The notes beneath the pieces are model-generated. The model searched no databases. It had not been told where the DNA came from and saw nothing but the letters and a program-made list of their open reading frames with translations. The translations under genes were made by a program, and so were the position numbers. Below, in pieces: positions 46,529 to 57,224 of a DNA stretch of 64,000 nucleotides (position 1 is the stretch's first letter; the number at the start of each line of letters is the position of its first letter). Origin of the DNA: Tetraselmis striata (taxonomy: Eukaryota; Chlorophyta; Chlorodendrophyceae; Chlorodendrales; Chlorodendraceae); NCBI GenBank assembly GCA_006384855.1, contig VCJN01002602.1, positions 62,001 to 126,000 of the forward strand, given 5' to 3'.

Positions 46529-47109
46529 AGGAACACCTCATGGGCAGCATGTAATTCATTCTGCATGATTTTCACTTATTATGTTTCCTGTGCCTCTGCT
46601 CACAATATTGCCAGCCGCATGCATGATGTTGATGCGGGCCGCAGTGGCGTCCGCGCCCAGCAACAAAGTGCATTACATCATCGAGCAGGGTGTGATGATT
46701 ACAGTGGCAAGAGTGCTGCCACATTCTACTCCGCTCCATATCTACTGGTTTGGATGACGTTGTTGCTGCTGGAACATTTCAAACATTTTTTGCATCATGT
46801 TGGTTTGCTGGTTAAGCTACTGCATCTGCATCTCAACCTGCTTACGTGACGTTTCTGCTTCAATGTGACGCACCTTCAGCTCTTTGTCCCGCAGCTTGTC
46901 TCAGTCAAGTTAGTTAGTCAAGCAACACATTCACGCTTGTCAAGTTAGCGCCAAAGCCAAGCGGGGAGCCCAGGCCAGCGGCGCCAGCCCCAAGGCCGCC
47001 CAACGGAGCCGCGCCTAGCAGCAGCCAAACTCCAACTACTTATGACAACCAGTGAGCGATCAACGCGGTGTAACGGCGTCACCATAAAGTTAGACAAGAG
47101 TAGTGCAAC

Positions 47110-47764
47110 CTATTCTTTCAGTGGCAGTGTGGCACATACTTTTTGCAGCTTTTTGCCCCGCCTAGCAGACTCCTTTCTGTGACGCTCTGCCTTGTGCCGC
47201 GCATCCTTCTTTGTCCGCATAGCTTCATTGGTCTCGCTGCATTTCTCGAAGTACGTATGTGCCAGATCATGCAGGTCCTTGTCTTTGCCGAACAGTTTGA
47301 AATACTCCATGTACTCTACCTGCGCACGGCTGGGATTGGCGTGTGACAAGGCTGTCTCTCGCGCTGTAGGTGTAGTGTAGCTGTCGTCTCGCGCCTTGCC
47401 TGGGCCGTAGATGTCCATAAGCTTCCCCAGCCTCTTCCTTGCGGTGTCGCCCTGGGGCTTGCCCTTGTGCGGGACGCTCTTCCGGGCCAGCATCTTCCCG
47501 AAGCGAGCCGCCACTTTTATATAGCCCAGTACCCTTGCGCTTTTTTATATACTCGGGCTGGCCCACGAAAAGGGCAGCATCCAGCAACACCTTATGTGCC
47601 TCCGCTGTCCTCGCGATGATGAAACGCTTGCTCGAGTCGTCGCCGCCCCCCTCTGCAGGGTCCTCGCCCTCGCATTTCTCGTTGTCGCTCGCTGGCGCGC
47701 CGCCAGCCTCCGCTGCGTCGGCTGTCGGCGGGGCGCTGCCGCCACCAACTACTCCGGTGTCCAT
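47110..47764 (-). pseudogene. Harbinger second ORF (Myb/SANT-like accessory protein)
   Basis: Two minus-strand frames, 47764 to about 47520 and 47514-47110, together give one protein. It has an acidic N-terminus (EGEDPAEGGGDDSSKR), a helical region (AHKVLLDAALFVGQPEYIKK), a basic region (ARKRLGKLMDIYG) and a Lys/Arg-rich C-terminal helix (TKKDARHKAERHRKESARRG). Harbinger elements carry a Myb/SANT-type protein that helps the transposase enter the nucleus and bind the ends. The assignment is by position and general composition; the domain itself is not clear-cut. Confidence 0.5.
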
Positions 47765-48752
47765 CGCGCCTGGCTACCGGGGCGCAAGACCTGGGGTCAT
47801 TACGCGGCAGGTTGGGACTCAGTCAACAACCTGCATTCGTCGTAGTGCCCCGTGTGCGTGGCAAGATGCGCGGGTGCTGCGCGGGCGGCACCGTTGCTGG
47901 TTGGTGGTGGCGGTGTGCGGTACTCGCATTGTGTTTGGAGATCACACAGCCCGCGCCGGGGCCCGATGTAGGCGCGCAACGCCGCATCTCACTATCCTAA
48001 ACCACTATCCTAGCTAGGACTCGCGATGTGTCCCAAACCCGTTTCTGGGACACGCGAACTGGGACGGTATTTTACCACGCGATGACGTCAGAATTTCACG
48101 TGCCGGTACGTTTTCGGTACGTTCATGTAAGAAAATCGTCCTAATCCTAATCCTAATCCTAGAGTTCGACGTAGCACATGCTAGAGGTCTCTAATATAAT
48201 AATGATAATGCCATAACAATAGAAGAAAATAAGGATAAAGGGGGGGAGGGGATTCCGCTCGTACTTGTGGTACTTAAGGCTTCAAAATAACAGGGACATG
48301 GGTACAAATCCTGAGTGCCGGTACTACGGATTCAAAAAAACTCTGTCTAAAAATGGGCTGGAGCCTATCGCCCTATTACTTCGTCACGCTCACCCAAGTA
48401 TTCATCACTCACCTCCGGAAACCCGAGCCCGAGGCCCCCTCATCGTCTATACCCATTCGTATGTTTTTTGGAAGAGTGTATTTTCAGTAACGGAACGCGC
48501 TATACTATACCGAATATGAGCCGTCACGATGAAGCGCGGCCAGGAATGCGCAGCATGTGGACATAATATAGTTACTATCCTACTCCCTCCGCCGCCTGGG
48601 CGGGCCCGACGACCGTCCTCGGCCCTCGGAATCGCGGGCCCTTCCTCCGCCTCCACCCCCGGCTGGGGATGGGGGCGGGGATCGTGCACGGGTGGCGCCT
48701 TGGTTGCCTTGGCCCCGCCCGTGCTGCCACTGCCGCGGAGGAGCAGTGTGAG

Positions 48753-49435
48753 CTGGACACCGGCGTCTTACATCGTTGCTGGTCCGGTCAAGTCCATGTT
48801 CGCTGTTCTTTGAGCACCCTCTCCCTTCCTGTCCTGTCGGCGCCTCCACATTACATTCGGCCTAGTGCCGCTATTGGAATGGCCCGGGATGTTGTGCTGG
48901 GAAGGGAGTACAACGTTCGGCGGAAGGGGACGCGACCGAGCTGGCGGCGGATCTGGCGTTGGGCGGAACAACGTGCGCTGGACACCGGCGTCTTACGTCG
49001 TTGCTGGTCCGGTCAAGTCCATGTTCGCTGTTCTTTGAGCACCCTCTCCCTTCCTGTCCTGTCGGCGCCTCCACATTACATTCGGCCTAGTGCCGCTATT
49101 GGAGTGGCCCGGGATGTTGTGCTGGGAAGGGAGTTCTACGTTCGGCGGAAGGGGACGCGACCGAGCTGGCGGCGGATCTGGCGGTGGGCGGAACAGCGCG
49201 CGCTGGACACTGGCGTCTTACGTCGTTGCTATCCCGGTCGGCTCTACATTCCCTACTCGTTGAGCACTTTCTCCCTTCCTGTCCTGTCGGCGCCTCCACA
49301 TTACATTCGGCCTAGTGCCGCTATTGGAGTGGCCCGGGATGTTGTGCTGGGGAAGGCGTTCTACGTTTGGCGGAAAAGGACGCGACCGAGCTGGCGGCGC
49401 ATCTGGCGTTGGGTGGCCTGCGTCTGTTGCACGCC
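48753..49435 (+). repeat. 225-bp tandem repeat, three units
   Basis: Units start at 48753, 48978 and 49203 (ctggacac), exactly 225 bp apart, so the plus frame stays open for 302 codons (48669-49577). The third unit diverges and leads into the palindrome. The repeat peptide (LSAPPHYIRPSAAIGVARD) matches no family I know. Confidence 0.9.
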
Positions 49436-50455
49436 CGTGGCGCCCCGTTCTGGGTTGGACCCCCCCACTTCCGCTCCTTGCTGCGAGACCCCAACTTCAA
49501 AGCTCCTTTCCTGTCGGCGCCTTCACATTACGTTCGGCCTAGTGCCGCTATTGGAGTGGCCCGGGATTGTGTGCTGAGGAGAGCGTCCCTACTGCGTGGA
49601 GCGGCGGCTGGCTGGTGGCGATGCCTATTCGGAGGCTACCATGGCGGTTCCTGCCTCTGTTGGCCCGTAGCTGGATTTCCTTCTGGATTTCCTTCTGGAT
49701 TTCTGTGTGGATTTCTTGAATGTTGCATCTAGCTCATGTAATCACATAATATAGTTACTATATATGTATATGATTACATGAGCTAGACGCAACATTCAAG
49801 AAATCCACACAGAAATCCAGAAGGAAATCCAGAAGGAAATCCAGCTACGGGCCAACAGAGGCAGGAACCGCCATGGTAGCCTCCGACCAGGCATCGCCAC
49901 CAGCCAGCCGCCGCTCCACGCAGTAGGGACGCCCTCCCCAGCACACAATCCCGGGCCACTCCAATAGCGGCACTAGGCCGAATGTAATGTGAAGGCGCCG
50001 ACAGGAAAGGAGCTTCGAAGTTGAGGTCTCGCAGCAAGGAGCGGAAGTGGGGGGGTCCAACCCAGAACGAGGCGCCACGGGCGTGCAACAGACGCAGGCC
50101 ACCCAACGCCAGATGCGCCGCCAGCTCGGTCGCGTCCTTTCCCGCCAAACGTAGAACGCCTTCCCCAGCACAACATCCCGGGCCACTCCAATAGCGGCAC
50201 TAGGCCGAATGTAATGTGGAGGCGCCGACAGGACAGGAAGGGAGAAAGTGCTCAACGAGTAGGGAATGCAGAGCCGACCGGGCCAGCAACGACGTAAGAC
50301 GCCGGTGTCCAGCGCGCGTTGTTCCGCCCAGCGCCAGATCCGCCGCCAGCTCGGTCGCGTCCCCTTCCGCCGAACGTAGAACTCCCTTCCCAACGCAACA
50401 TCCCGGGCCACTCCAATAGCGGCACTAGGCCGAATGTAATGTGGAGGCGCCGACA
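49060..50455. repeat. Large palindrome with about 680-bp arms
   Basis: 49060-49738 and 49774-50455 are near-perfect reverse complements, separated by about 35 bp of AT-rich DNA (around 49756). The inner ends are agctcatgtaatca and tgattacatgagct. The arms carry part of the 225-bp repeats. Confidence 0.93.
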
Positions 50456-51855
50456 TACTATATATGTATGGATATTACAAATAGATATAGATGTGCATAT
50501 ATTCCACCTACCTGTATATTCCGAGGTACGCCATTATCGCATTAATTGTCCGACTACTAGGGGCGGCGAACTCGAGGAAAGATGACGATGTATGCCCACA
50601 GGGCGGCAATAAGTTTGGCGACGACATGTGGCGTGCAGCCCACGCACGGATTAAGACCCAAGCACCCATTTACTACTTTTGACGCCTGTATTACATACTT
50701 GTATATATATATATATATATATATATATACGTTCCGGACTACAGTGTATCATATGCTACACACAAGCGGGAACGTATATCACATATATGATATATATACA
50801 AAGGCGCTCAATGTAGGGAATCCTATAGGTATATGCTAAGGACGACGATTTCCACAATGCATGTTCATCATCGTATACTGATGTTTATCATCATGTGATT
50901 CACTCCATGAGCATTTCTGAAGTTCACTCTGAAGCTCTGCTGCCATTCACGTTCGATATTTTGCATAACATACAGTCAACCAACCACACGCTGCGATCCA
51001 ATCGCCTCTGCGCCATCCACATAAGAAGCAATCGTTTCTTGGATGCTATATATTCATGGTGATACACTGACACCTGGGGAAGCTCCCATGTCATCCATAA
51101 TCGTTTTTTTGGCCCAAAACTGAATGATTCCAGTTTCCATGTACATTTCTCACATTATCACCAGAGGGAGCCCTAGAATATGTGGTAATAGCTTGTTTCA
51201 ACCCTATGGCCATACAATCACGCACAAATGGCCAATCTCGCAGCCTTTGCAAGGAAAAAAACAGTGTGCGGATATGAATTTCCCATTTGCAAGGCAGTCA
51301 ATGTGCATTTCGTGTATGAATGCGCTAGCAGCATACATTAGGCAGCGTTGCATGTTATGGCTCATTATTACTTATTACCAGCGGCTTCTAGTCTTGCGGT
51401 CAATATTTCTGTCAATAATATGCAGTACACATTATTCACACTGCACATTATTCACACTGCGAGTATTTTAGATTCGTCTGCCTCTGGAACGATGGTATCT
51501 GTGTCCAGGCACTTCCCCCGGCCATTTGCCTCACCAAGCACGCGATATATGAGCATGCTGCCGCTGAATGACATGGTCACGTTGCCCCCCCCCTCCCCCC
51601 CCCCCCCCCCCCCATTTAGATGTAGAATACACGCGCAACTCGTGACTTCTATTATGCAGCCTGGTGCTCAGCGTAGCAGGAGGTCCAGCAAACATCAGGT
51701 ACTGGGAAACGTGAGTGGAGGGAGGGGGAGGGTACGTGCAGTAGTGTGTCCTGTGCAGTCATTGCCACAGGTACGGTGGGGCGCAGTCCCGCATCAATGA
51801 TGGCGACTATTAGCTGCTGCTTCGTTGCAGTGCCCTGCCCACGATAAACATGTAA
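50456..51855. other. AT-rich spacer with (TA)n
   Basis: (TA)n at 50702-50729 and poly-C at 51584-51613. No gene is recognised. Confidence 0.5.
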
Positions 51856-51860
51856 TTACA
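51856..51860 (-). terminator. TGTAA poly(A) signal of the DoxX-like gene
   Basis: TGTAA on the minus strand about 145 nt after the stop codon. Confidence 0.5.
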
Positions 51861-52005
51861 TTGACTCCTATGGTGTCCTGCGTCTCCAGGGGACTGCGCC
51901 ACGATGCACACAGCGCAGCGCCACATGCAGATCATGGCGAATGGGTCATGCGACATAAGATAGAGTCGGCCATCACATGGCTGCATTTGAAGTTAGAGCG
52001 GCGCC

Positions 52006-52827
52006 TCAGCTGTGCGGCCCAGTCGCGATTCCCCACAGCACGCTGAGCAGGAAGATCTGCAGCACACCGCGCGCGAAATGGCCAGCGGGTGGGATCACCG
52101 GCAGCTCCTGGTCCTCCGGCACTGGCCCCGGAGCGTTGTGCGTAAACATGTAGATGTTGGCTGGCGTGACGGCCCAGGTGAGCGCAAACAGGCCGGCGGC
52201 AGATGCGCCCTCCAGCCAGCCCGGCACCGCGTCAAGCGGCAGCGCGCCCAGCAGCAGGCCGGCGCCCCCCAGCACCTCCGCGACGCCGGTCCAGCGCACG
52301 TGGAAGGACGGCGAGCCCGGGAGGTAGTAGATGCCCCAGGCGCCGCGGTGGGGGTACATGTCCAGGAAGCCCTGCTCGACGGTGAAGTGCGCGACGCCGG
52401 CGGCGAGGAAGGTCACGCCCAGCAGCGGCCACGTGGACTCGGAAAAGGCGAAAAAGCCGGGCAGGCTACGCGCGATGGCGGGGGCCACGAGGCTGCAGCT
52501 CGCGGCGGTGCCGACGCCGAGGCCGGCGAAGATGCCTGCCACGATGGCGGCTTGAGAGGTATCCGGCATCGAGCTCACCGCTGCGCCCTTATACCCAGGT
52601 GCCGACCATGGCGTGGGATCCGAGCCGCCCTGGTCGCCCTGTGCTGCGCCACGTGCCAGCAGGCCCAGGCTGCGCCCGGGACGCTGCTGCCGCAAGATGC
52701 GGCTCGGCGAACCGAGGGGGCGGCTCCGAATGTCGATGATGGAGGGAGGGCATCGGGCTGCGCTTCCCGCAGAGAGGCGGGCAGCACCGCAGGGGAGCGG
52801 CTGTGCCCAGCAGGACGTCGACGCCAT
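52006..52827 (-). CDS. DoxX-like membrane protein, probably plastid-targeted
   Basis: A single exon of 273 residues. The first ~85 residues are rich in Ser, Arg and Ala with few acidic residues, like a chloroplast transit peptide. Four hydrophobic segments follow: around AIVAGIFAGLGVGTAA, LLGVTFLAAGVAHF, VLGGAGLLLGALPL and AAGLFALTWAV. The TPANIYMFTHNAPG motif and the final GHFARGVLQIFLLSVLW segment are typical of small DoxX-family proteins of cyanobacteria and plastids. The function of this family is not known; an integral membrane role in the plastid is inferred. The TGTAA signal follows at normal distance. No frame damage. Confidence 0.85.
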   Translation of the reverse strand: MASTSCWAQPLPCGAARLSAGSAARCPPSIIDIRSRPLGSPSRILRQQRPGRSLGLLARGAAQGDQGGSDPTPWSAPGYKGAAVSSMPDTSQAAIVAGIFAGLGVGTAASCSLVAPAIARSLPGFFAFSESTWPLLGVTFLAAGVAHFTVEQGFLDMYPHRGAWGIYYLPGSPSFHVRWTGVAEVLGGAGLLLGALPLDAVPGWLEGASAAGLFALTWAVTPANIYMFTHNAPGPVPEDQELPVIPPAGHFARGVLQIFLLSVLWGIATGPHS

Positions 52828-53894
52828 CGCAGAATCGAAGAGCGGTGCAGCGCGTAACTGTTTGAATTGGAGTCGGGGGTTGCGTACGCTGGCTGCAGGG
52901 GCAGGCGGATAGTTGTGGCGGGTTGCTGCTATGCCTCAGTAAAATCGAACAGGGGAAGATGCGCGGAGATCTCTGTCGTCGCTCAACCTCTGCCTGTGAA
53001 CTGCGCCACTAGCACTGCCAGGCGTCCAGAGGTCGAACGAACCGCTGTGCATGAGGTCACTCATTTCGCGCGCTGCGTTTCCCATCATACATGAGCGATC
53101 GCCGTGCGTCGTGCTGCTGCTGCTGTCGTCGCCGAGTCGAGCAGCGCAGTGTGCCAAAACAAATGCGGAGCTGGTACAGGGTACGTACGTACGGTTTGCA
53201 GGGCGGCGTGTTGGCTGCGCGCGCGGAATATAATGCATTCGTGTGATGAATTCGCGGACGAAGGAATATTAGCAACACCGCCCTCGTCATAACGCAGGTA
53301 CCCGTACCCGTACGTCATAGGTACGTCGTAGGTACGTCGTAGGCGCAGCTGGTAGCCCACCGCACTTCCGCGCCCGGCATCGAAAAAATGGGATTCTCTA
53401 AATACAGTACATCAATAGCGACTAATCCTTTTAAATATACAAAAGAAACATTATTTTAAAAACAGCGTCTCGACGCGTAGCGGCAGAAAGGTGCAAGAGA
53501 TCAATTGACATAGCCACTCAAGCGGCATCCTAGCAGTGCCGCGGATGCCATCAGACAGTAATCGGTGCGCTGTAAACCTACTGTAAGAGTGTAAGACTCG
53601 TTTTGATGACAATCATGTACACAGGGACAGTGTCCAGAGAGCAACTACATGGTTTGCAGATAGCTATGTGCACATGTTGTTTGCTCGGGTAGGTGTCCAG
53701 GCGCTACATGAAGAGCTATCTCAGCATCTGCATATGTGCTCATTAATCGCATGTCATTAAATGTGCCGGTAACCTACCCGTATGTGGTATCATGGAGCAC
53801 CTCTAGTAAAAAGCGACTGCTTGACAAGGTCTGATGGCATCGCATCATGGCATCTATGCTTGTCACGGTGAAGTTACTGGTGCGCATGTAGCAA
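52828..53894. other. Spacer between DoxX-like gene and glycosyltransferase
   Basis: Contains repeats of ggtacgtcgta (53319-53345) and no convincing gene. Confidence 0.5.
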
Positions 53895-53899
53895 TTACA
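53895..53899 (-). terminator. TGTAA poly(A) signal of the glycosyltransferase
   Basis: TGTAA on the minus strand about 70 nt after the stop. Confidence 0.5.
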
Positions 53900-53969
53900 G
53901 TATAGACTGGCCTCACGCATGGCGGAACAAACCAGACACGGATGAGGCCCTCTTTGCCACGGCCCCGGG

Positions 53970-55430
53970 CTACGTGGCAGGGCAGCTCTGTATCAGCGTC
54001 CCGCGCGCCTTGTGGATGGCGTGCATTGGCTCGTCCACCCCGATCCACGGCAGGACGTCGTGCAGCGCGTGCCGCAGCGGTGCACCGCCGCCGCCCAGCT
54101 TGATCGCCCGCCGCAGCGCCGCCCACGCTGGCAGCATGCGCCCCTTCTCGCGCCCCTTGAAGTGTAGCACGCGCGCCGACGCGCTCATGGCGCACCCCAC
54201 ATGCGGCGTCCAGTTGTACTCTGTCGCGGGCAGCAGCAGCACTGCGGGCGGCGGGCCTGTCAGTGGCCTGAAAACAATAAACAGAAAAGCTGGCAAGGGA
54301 AACTGGAGCTGCACAGGGAATTATCAAGGAAGGTATAGGGGAATATACCGTGACCATGCCTTGGGTTCGCGGTATATTATTATCCTTTTTGGACCCCCCC
54401 CCCCCCCCCCCCCCCCCCCGCCCCCGAACATCGAGGCCAGTGGCGCTAGATATACTGTAGGAATTGAATAGGTAGGGTCAACCAAGCGGAGAGAGGGGAA
54501 GGGGTGTGTGGAGGGGGAGGTCGGCTCACCATGATAGCCGCCTATGGTACCGCGCTGCGGCGCCATTCGCTGAAAATCCCACCAGCGATCCCCGCCGCGC
54601 GCCATCCACCGCCACACCGCCTCCTGGTCGCCCAGCATGCGCTTGGGGTCACGCCCCCACGTGAGGCCGTCGAACACCTGGACCACCTCGCGCAGCAGCG
54701 CCGCCCCGCGCGCCGCCGCCCCGCTGCGCACCAGGACCAGACCTAGGCCACAAGGCGCCACCAGGGCTTGATCACGAGGCGAAGCTTCGGCAAATGAAAG
54801 GGGCGTATGGCGTGGAGGGAAGGGGGCGGCGGGAGGGGGGGCGGGGGCACCGGTGTTGATGGGCTGAAACCCAGTAGACCGAAAAGTCAGCGCCACGTCG
54901 AAGCTCGGCCCTCGCTCAAGCGTCTGCTCGACGCTTCCCACGAACAGCAGGTCCGCATCCATCAGCACCACGTGCCGGCTGTGCCGCGCCGTCGCCTCCT
55001 CCGCCAGGAAGCGCTCGTAGGCGTGCAGTCGGTCGTACGCAAAGGTGGCCGGCCCCGCGAAGACGTCTTCGCCGTACGCGCACTCCTCCAGCCGGCCGCG
55101 CGTCGCCTTGCGCAGGCTTTCAAACACGCCCGCCTCGTTGCTGAGCACGGCCACGCAGCCGGAGGGGTGGAAATGCAGCGCGGAGGCCAGTGCCGCCTCC
55201 GCCATCGCCTTGAAGGGGCGCAGCTGCGCGTGGTCGGCCCCGGTCAGCGCCACCACGAACACCGTGCTGCACGCCTGCCCGCCACCCCCCGACCCAAGTG
55301 TCAAGTCCCCGACCTCTCCTCCAAGCGTGCCATCTGCCAGACATGGTAGCAGCAGTAGTGGCAGCAGGGGCAGCAGCCGCAGGATGGGCTCCGCCGGCCC
55401 GCCACGACGCCCCGGCCCGGCTCGCGCCAT
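53970..55430 (-). CDS. Nucleotide-sugar glycosyltransferase, type II membrane or secreted, 3 exons
   Basis: Exons 55430-54851, 54742-54530 and 54256-53970 with GT-AG introns give 359 residues in phase. The start at 55430 has a good context (gccATGGC); a longer frame from 55583 is less likely. A hydrophobic segment (ILRLLPLLPLLLLPCL) at residues about 15-32 suggests a signal anchor, so it would act in the ER or Golgi. The core shows FVVALTGADHAQL, the catalytic DxD in HVVLMDADLLFVGS, and the acceptor-side INTGLVLVRSG spanning exons 1-2, then LGDQEAVWRWM. This pattern is that of GT77/nucleotide-diphospho-sugar transferases. Sugar and acceptor are unknown. Intron 2 holds a 26-C run (54395-54420). 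Confidence 0.85.
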
Positions 55431-56490
55431 GGCAGGCCCACCGCCGATACGAAGGCGGACGCCCCAACGGCACGCGGCTGGTGAGGGCACGCAGAAGTGG
55501 GATGTCCGCGCGAGATGGTACGTTTTAAAAAGGGTTGCCACGCGAGAAGCAGCGGGCGCTGAGCTGGAATTCTCGCGTGGCACGTCTGGCCCCGTGCCGC
55601 CGCCCGGTCACTCCCTGCCTCGTGTTCTGGATCGTCTAGCGTGTCGTCGCGGTTGTGTGCGTGCTCTGACCGCGCCCCTCCATGCCATGGCCCCCGCCGC
55701 CAGCAGCGCAAACCCCCGCCGGCCTTGGAATGAAGTATCCTTATTTATAGTACAGGGTATACACGCACTACAATAACGCCAAAACACCCCTAATAACCCG
55801 TGGCGGACGAGGACCGCGGACGCATAGTACCAGGGGAGGACCCCTGGTACCTGTATGGTAGCGATTTACATATATCATGATTACGTACTGGTATGCAAAT
55901 TAGAATATGTATGTTAGTATAAATCTATTATTCCCGATTGGGTGAATGATGTAGCGGCGAAATACCCGTACACGATAGCAGGTGATACAAAGGGTCTGCT
56001 ATGTGGGTCAACATATCTAACGAAACTTTGCGACAATAAATAAATATATATATATATATTCTTTATAATTAACAATGTAATTATAATGTAATATTTACAT
56101 ATAATATTAATGCCTGTATCATTGCTCTGTATACAATCCAAATGTATGCTGTTGGTAACCGTACAACGACGGTTGGCGTACTCCCGCAGCAACAGGTACC
56201 TGGCATTCAGACTTAAATTGAGACCGGCAGACAGGAATAGTGCCATAGCGACCCCTGGGTGGAAGGATTTGACGGGTCGATTGTATTGCAGGAGCCGTGA
56301 CGCATTATATGCGGAGAACGGCACCGCGACAAGATGGCACCGACACGATGTCGTGCGGTGAGTGAGTGTGAAAATGCTGAGAAGATTCCGCACCAAGATT
56401 ATGTATGCATGAGTGGGGAGGGGGGGGGGGGGGCTGCACCAAGCACCGCGTGATTGGTGTTGCCGGTTGCATGCGCAGGCATGCGCTGCG
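55431..56490. other. Divergent-side spacer
   Basis: Holds a strong hairpin (taccagggg and cccctggta, 55831-55852) and AT-rich DNA near 56040. A minus-strand frame at 55914-56396 (160 codons) has no domain. Confidence 0.45.
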
Positions 56491-56495
56491 TTACA
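56491..56495 (-). terminator. TGTAA poly(A) signal of the ubiquitin-like gene
   Basis: TGTAA on the minus strand about 75 nt after the stop. Confidence 0.5.
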
Positions 56496-56568
56496 TGCAG
56501 GAACACTGGCGCTGCGACGCAGAAATTGCAGCCAGGGATACGAGCGCAGGCGCGCCGCCGGCAGGAGC

Positions 56569-57179
56569 TCAGGGCAGCGGATTGGCCGGGCCGGTGGTGG
56601 GCCAGGGGTTGGTGCGGCGGAAGTTCTCCGGCAGCCAGGTGTGGTACGGGTCGTAGTCCTGACTGCGGTCCATCAGGCACTGCGACTTGGCAAAATCCTG
56701 GTACTTCATGCCGGTTGACGCGTCCTTCTTCTGCGGGAAGGTGGCGCCGCACACATCGCGGGCAAAGGGGTGCCATTAGGTGCTGAGACACCGACAGGCA
56801 TAGACAATGAGCGGCGCAGTGCACATTATGGCGCGGTGCCGTTCCCTTGCGTGCCTGTACATTACTGTACCATTTAATTAGGGTCGCGGGCGGTCGGAAA
56901 CAAACTGCTTTGCCGCAACCAGTGGGACAATCCGTGTGGTACTCGTGTTGTGTTCTTTTATATTTTGATACTCTGTAGTTGTAATCTCTTCCCGGGGGGG
57001 GGGGGGGGGGGGGGTTCAAAAACGACAATATTCCGCAAACTCAAAGCATGGTTATGGGTGCGTGAGGTATGCGAGTAGTAGTCCAGTGACTGGTTTAGGG
57101 GAAGCTGAGGTAATACTATCCACCGTAACCACACTTTTGGGTTACTGAATGGTTCATTGTATTCTAATCACCCCCCCCC

Positions 57180-57224
<45 letters not shown>

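Larger units (their letters stand above)
45153..48196 (+). mobile_element. PIF/Harbinger DNA transposon
   Basis: Eighteen-bp terminal inverted repeats (TATTAGAGACCTCTAGCA at 45153-45170 and its reverse complement at 48179-48196) bound a 3.0-kb unit. Inside the ends are GGATTA arrays in inverse orientation (45178-45194 and 48140-48160). It has the two convergent genes usual for the superfamily: transposase (+) and a second DNA-binding-type ORF (-). The expected 3-bp TWA duplication could not be settled because the flanks are TA-rich. Confidence 0.82.

Noticed and set aside
48140-48160. Possible internal telomere repeat
   Set aside because: The unit is GGATTA with only three copies, mirrored at 45178, and lies just inside transposon TIRs.
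52012-52857. 281-codon plus-strand ORF opposite the DoxX-like gene
   Set aside because: Mirror of a GC3-rich coding strand; Arg/Gln-rich with no domain.
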